Shown piece after piece: positions 40,578 to 40,578 of a DNA stretch of 40,578 nt. The notes under the pieces were generated by a model. It had not been told where the DNA came from. It did no database searches and saw nothing but the letters and a program-made list of their open reading frames with translations. The stretch spans positions 1 through 40,578 of the IMG/VR virus record IMGVR_UViG_3300027668_000040; one strand, written 5' to 3'. Made by a program: the position numbers and the translations under genes. Source of the DNA: a virus. Within the stretch, counting starts at the first letter, position 1. Each line of letters starts with the position of its first letter.

Positions 40578-40578
40578 G

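Noticed and set aside
1-40578. tRNA genes, integrase, attachment sites
   Set aside because: I saw no cloverleaf with CCA-type end, no recombinase and no att-like flanking repeats; the layout is that of a lytic T4-like phage.

Overview
This window is part of the genome of a T4-superfamily contractile-tailed phage (myovirus, Caudoviricetes) of a marine type. The evidence is a near-continuous minus-strand run of recognisable T4-type virion genes (gp5, gp25, gp6, a gp7-position protein, gp8, gp13, gp14, gp15, gp16) plus UvsX recombinase. DNA is AT-rich, genes are tightly packed with stop/start overlaps, and every gene I can support is on the minus strand, so transcription runs from high to low coordinates. 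The tail and auxiliary gene style resembles T4-like cyanophages and pelagiphages. A small Usg-family protein, otherwise typical of alphaproteobacteria, hints at an alphaproteobacterial host, but this is inference.

Layout in transcription order. (a) 40578-39500: an early-type region with three host-like sigma70 promoters (all TTGACA, 17-bp spacer, A/T-rich -10), two single-membrane-span micropeptides (25 and 31 aa), a 65-90 aa unknown protein, a structured/terminator-like region, and uvsX. (b) 38508-37444: a 2OG-oxygenase-like protein and two small unknowns. (c) 37405-30988: late block with gp5 hub/needle, PAAR tip, unknown baseplate or tail proteins, an inserted pair (Usg-like and 2OG-oxygenase-like), gp25 and gp6. 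(d) 30986-21573: a giant 1854-aa gp7-position protein, two tail-fibre-like proteins that share a dispersed GTD/NAG peptide repeat with it, and two unknown proteins. One of the latter has a possible ADP-ribosyltransferase-like segment. (e) 21572-14244: a 7.3-kb, nine-gene, translationally coupled modification cassette (two glycosyltransferases, a methyltransferase-like protein, two radical SAM proteins of which one is split by a +1 frameshift, a two-domain unknown, two 2OG/Asp-hydroxylase-like proteins, a GNAT). (f) 14196-2508: gp8, a 1639-aa DUF4815 protein, a 644-aa structural protein, a coiled-coil protein, gp13, gp14, gp15 and gp16. (g) 2504-1: two tandem paralogous PP-loop ATPases and a CDP-alcohol phosphatidyltransferase-like membrane protein cut by the window edge, lying where gp17 would be expected in T4 order.

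T4-type late promoters (TATAAATA) stand in front of gp5, gp25, the 260-aa fibre protein and gp8 (two copies), and a weaker one in front of the 169-aa protein. The genes seem to make the neck, baseplate and fibres together with enzymes that probably alter sugars, lipids or peptides on the host surface or on the virion. The best candidate for an undescribed system is the 14244-21572 cassette, perhaps together with the PP-loop/CDP-alcohol pair. No tRNA, rRNA, CRISPR array, insertion sequence or reverse-transcriptase-based diversification element was seen.
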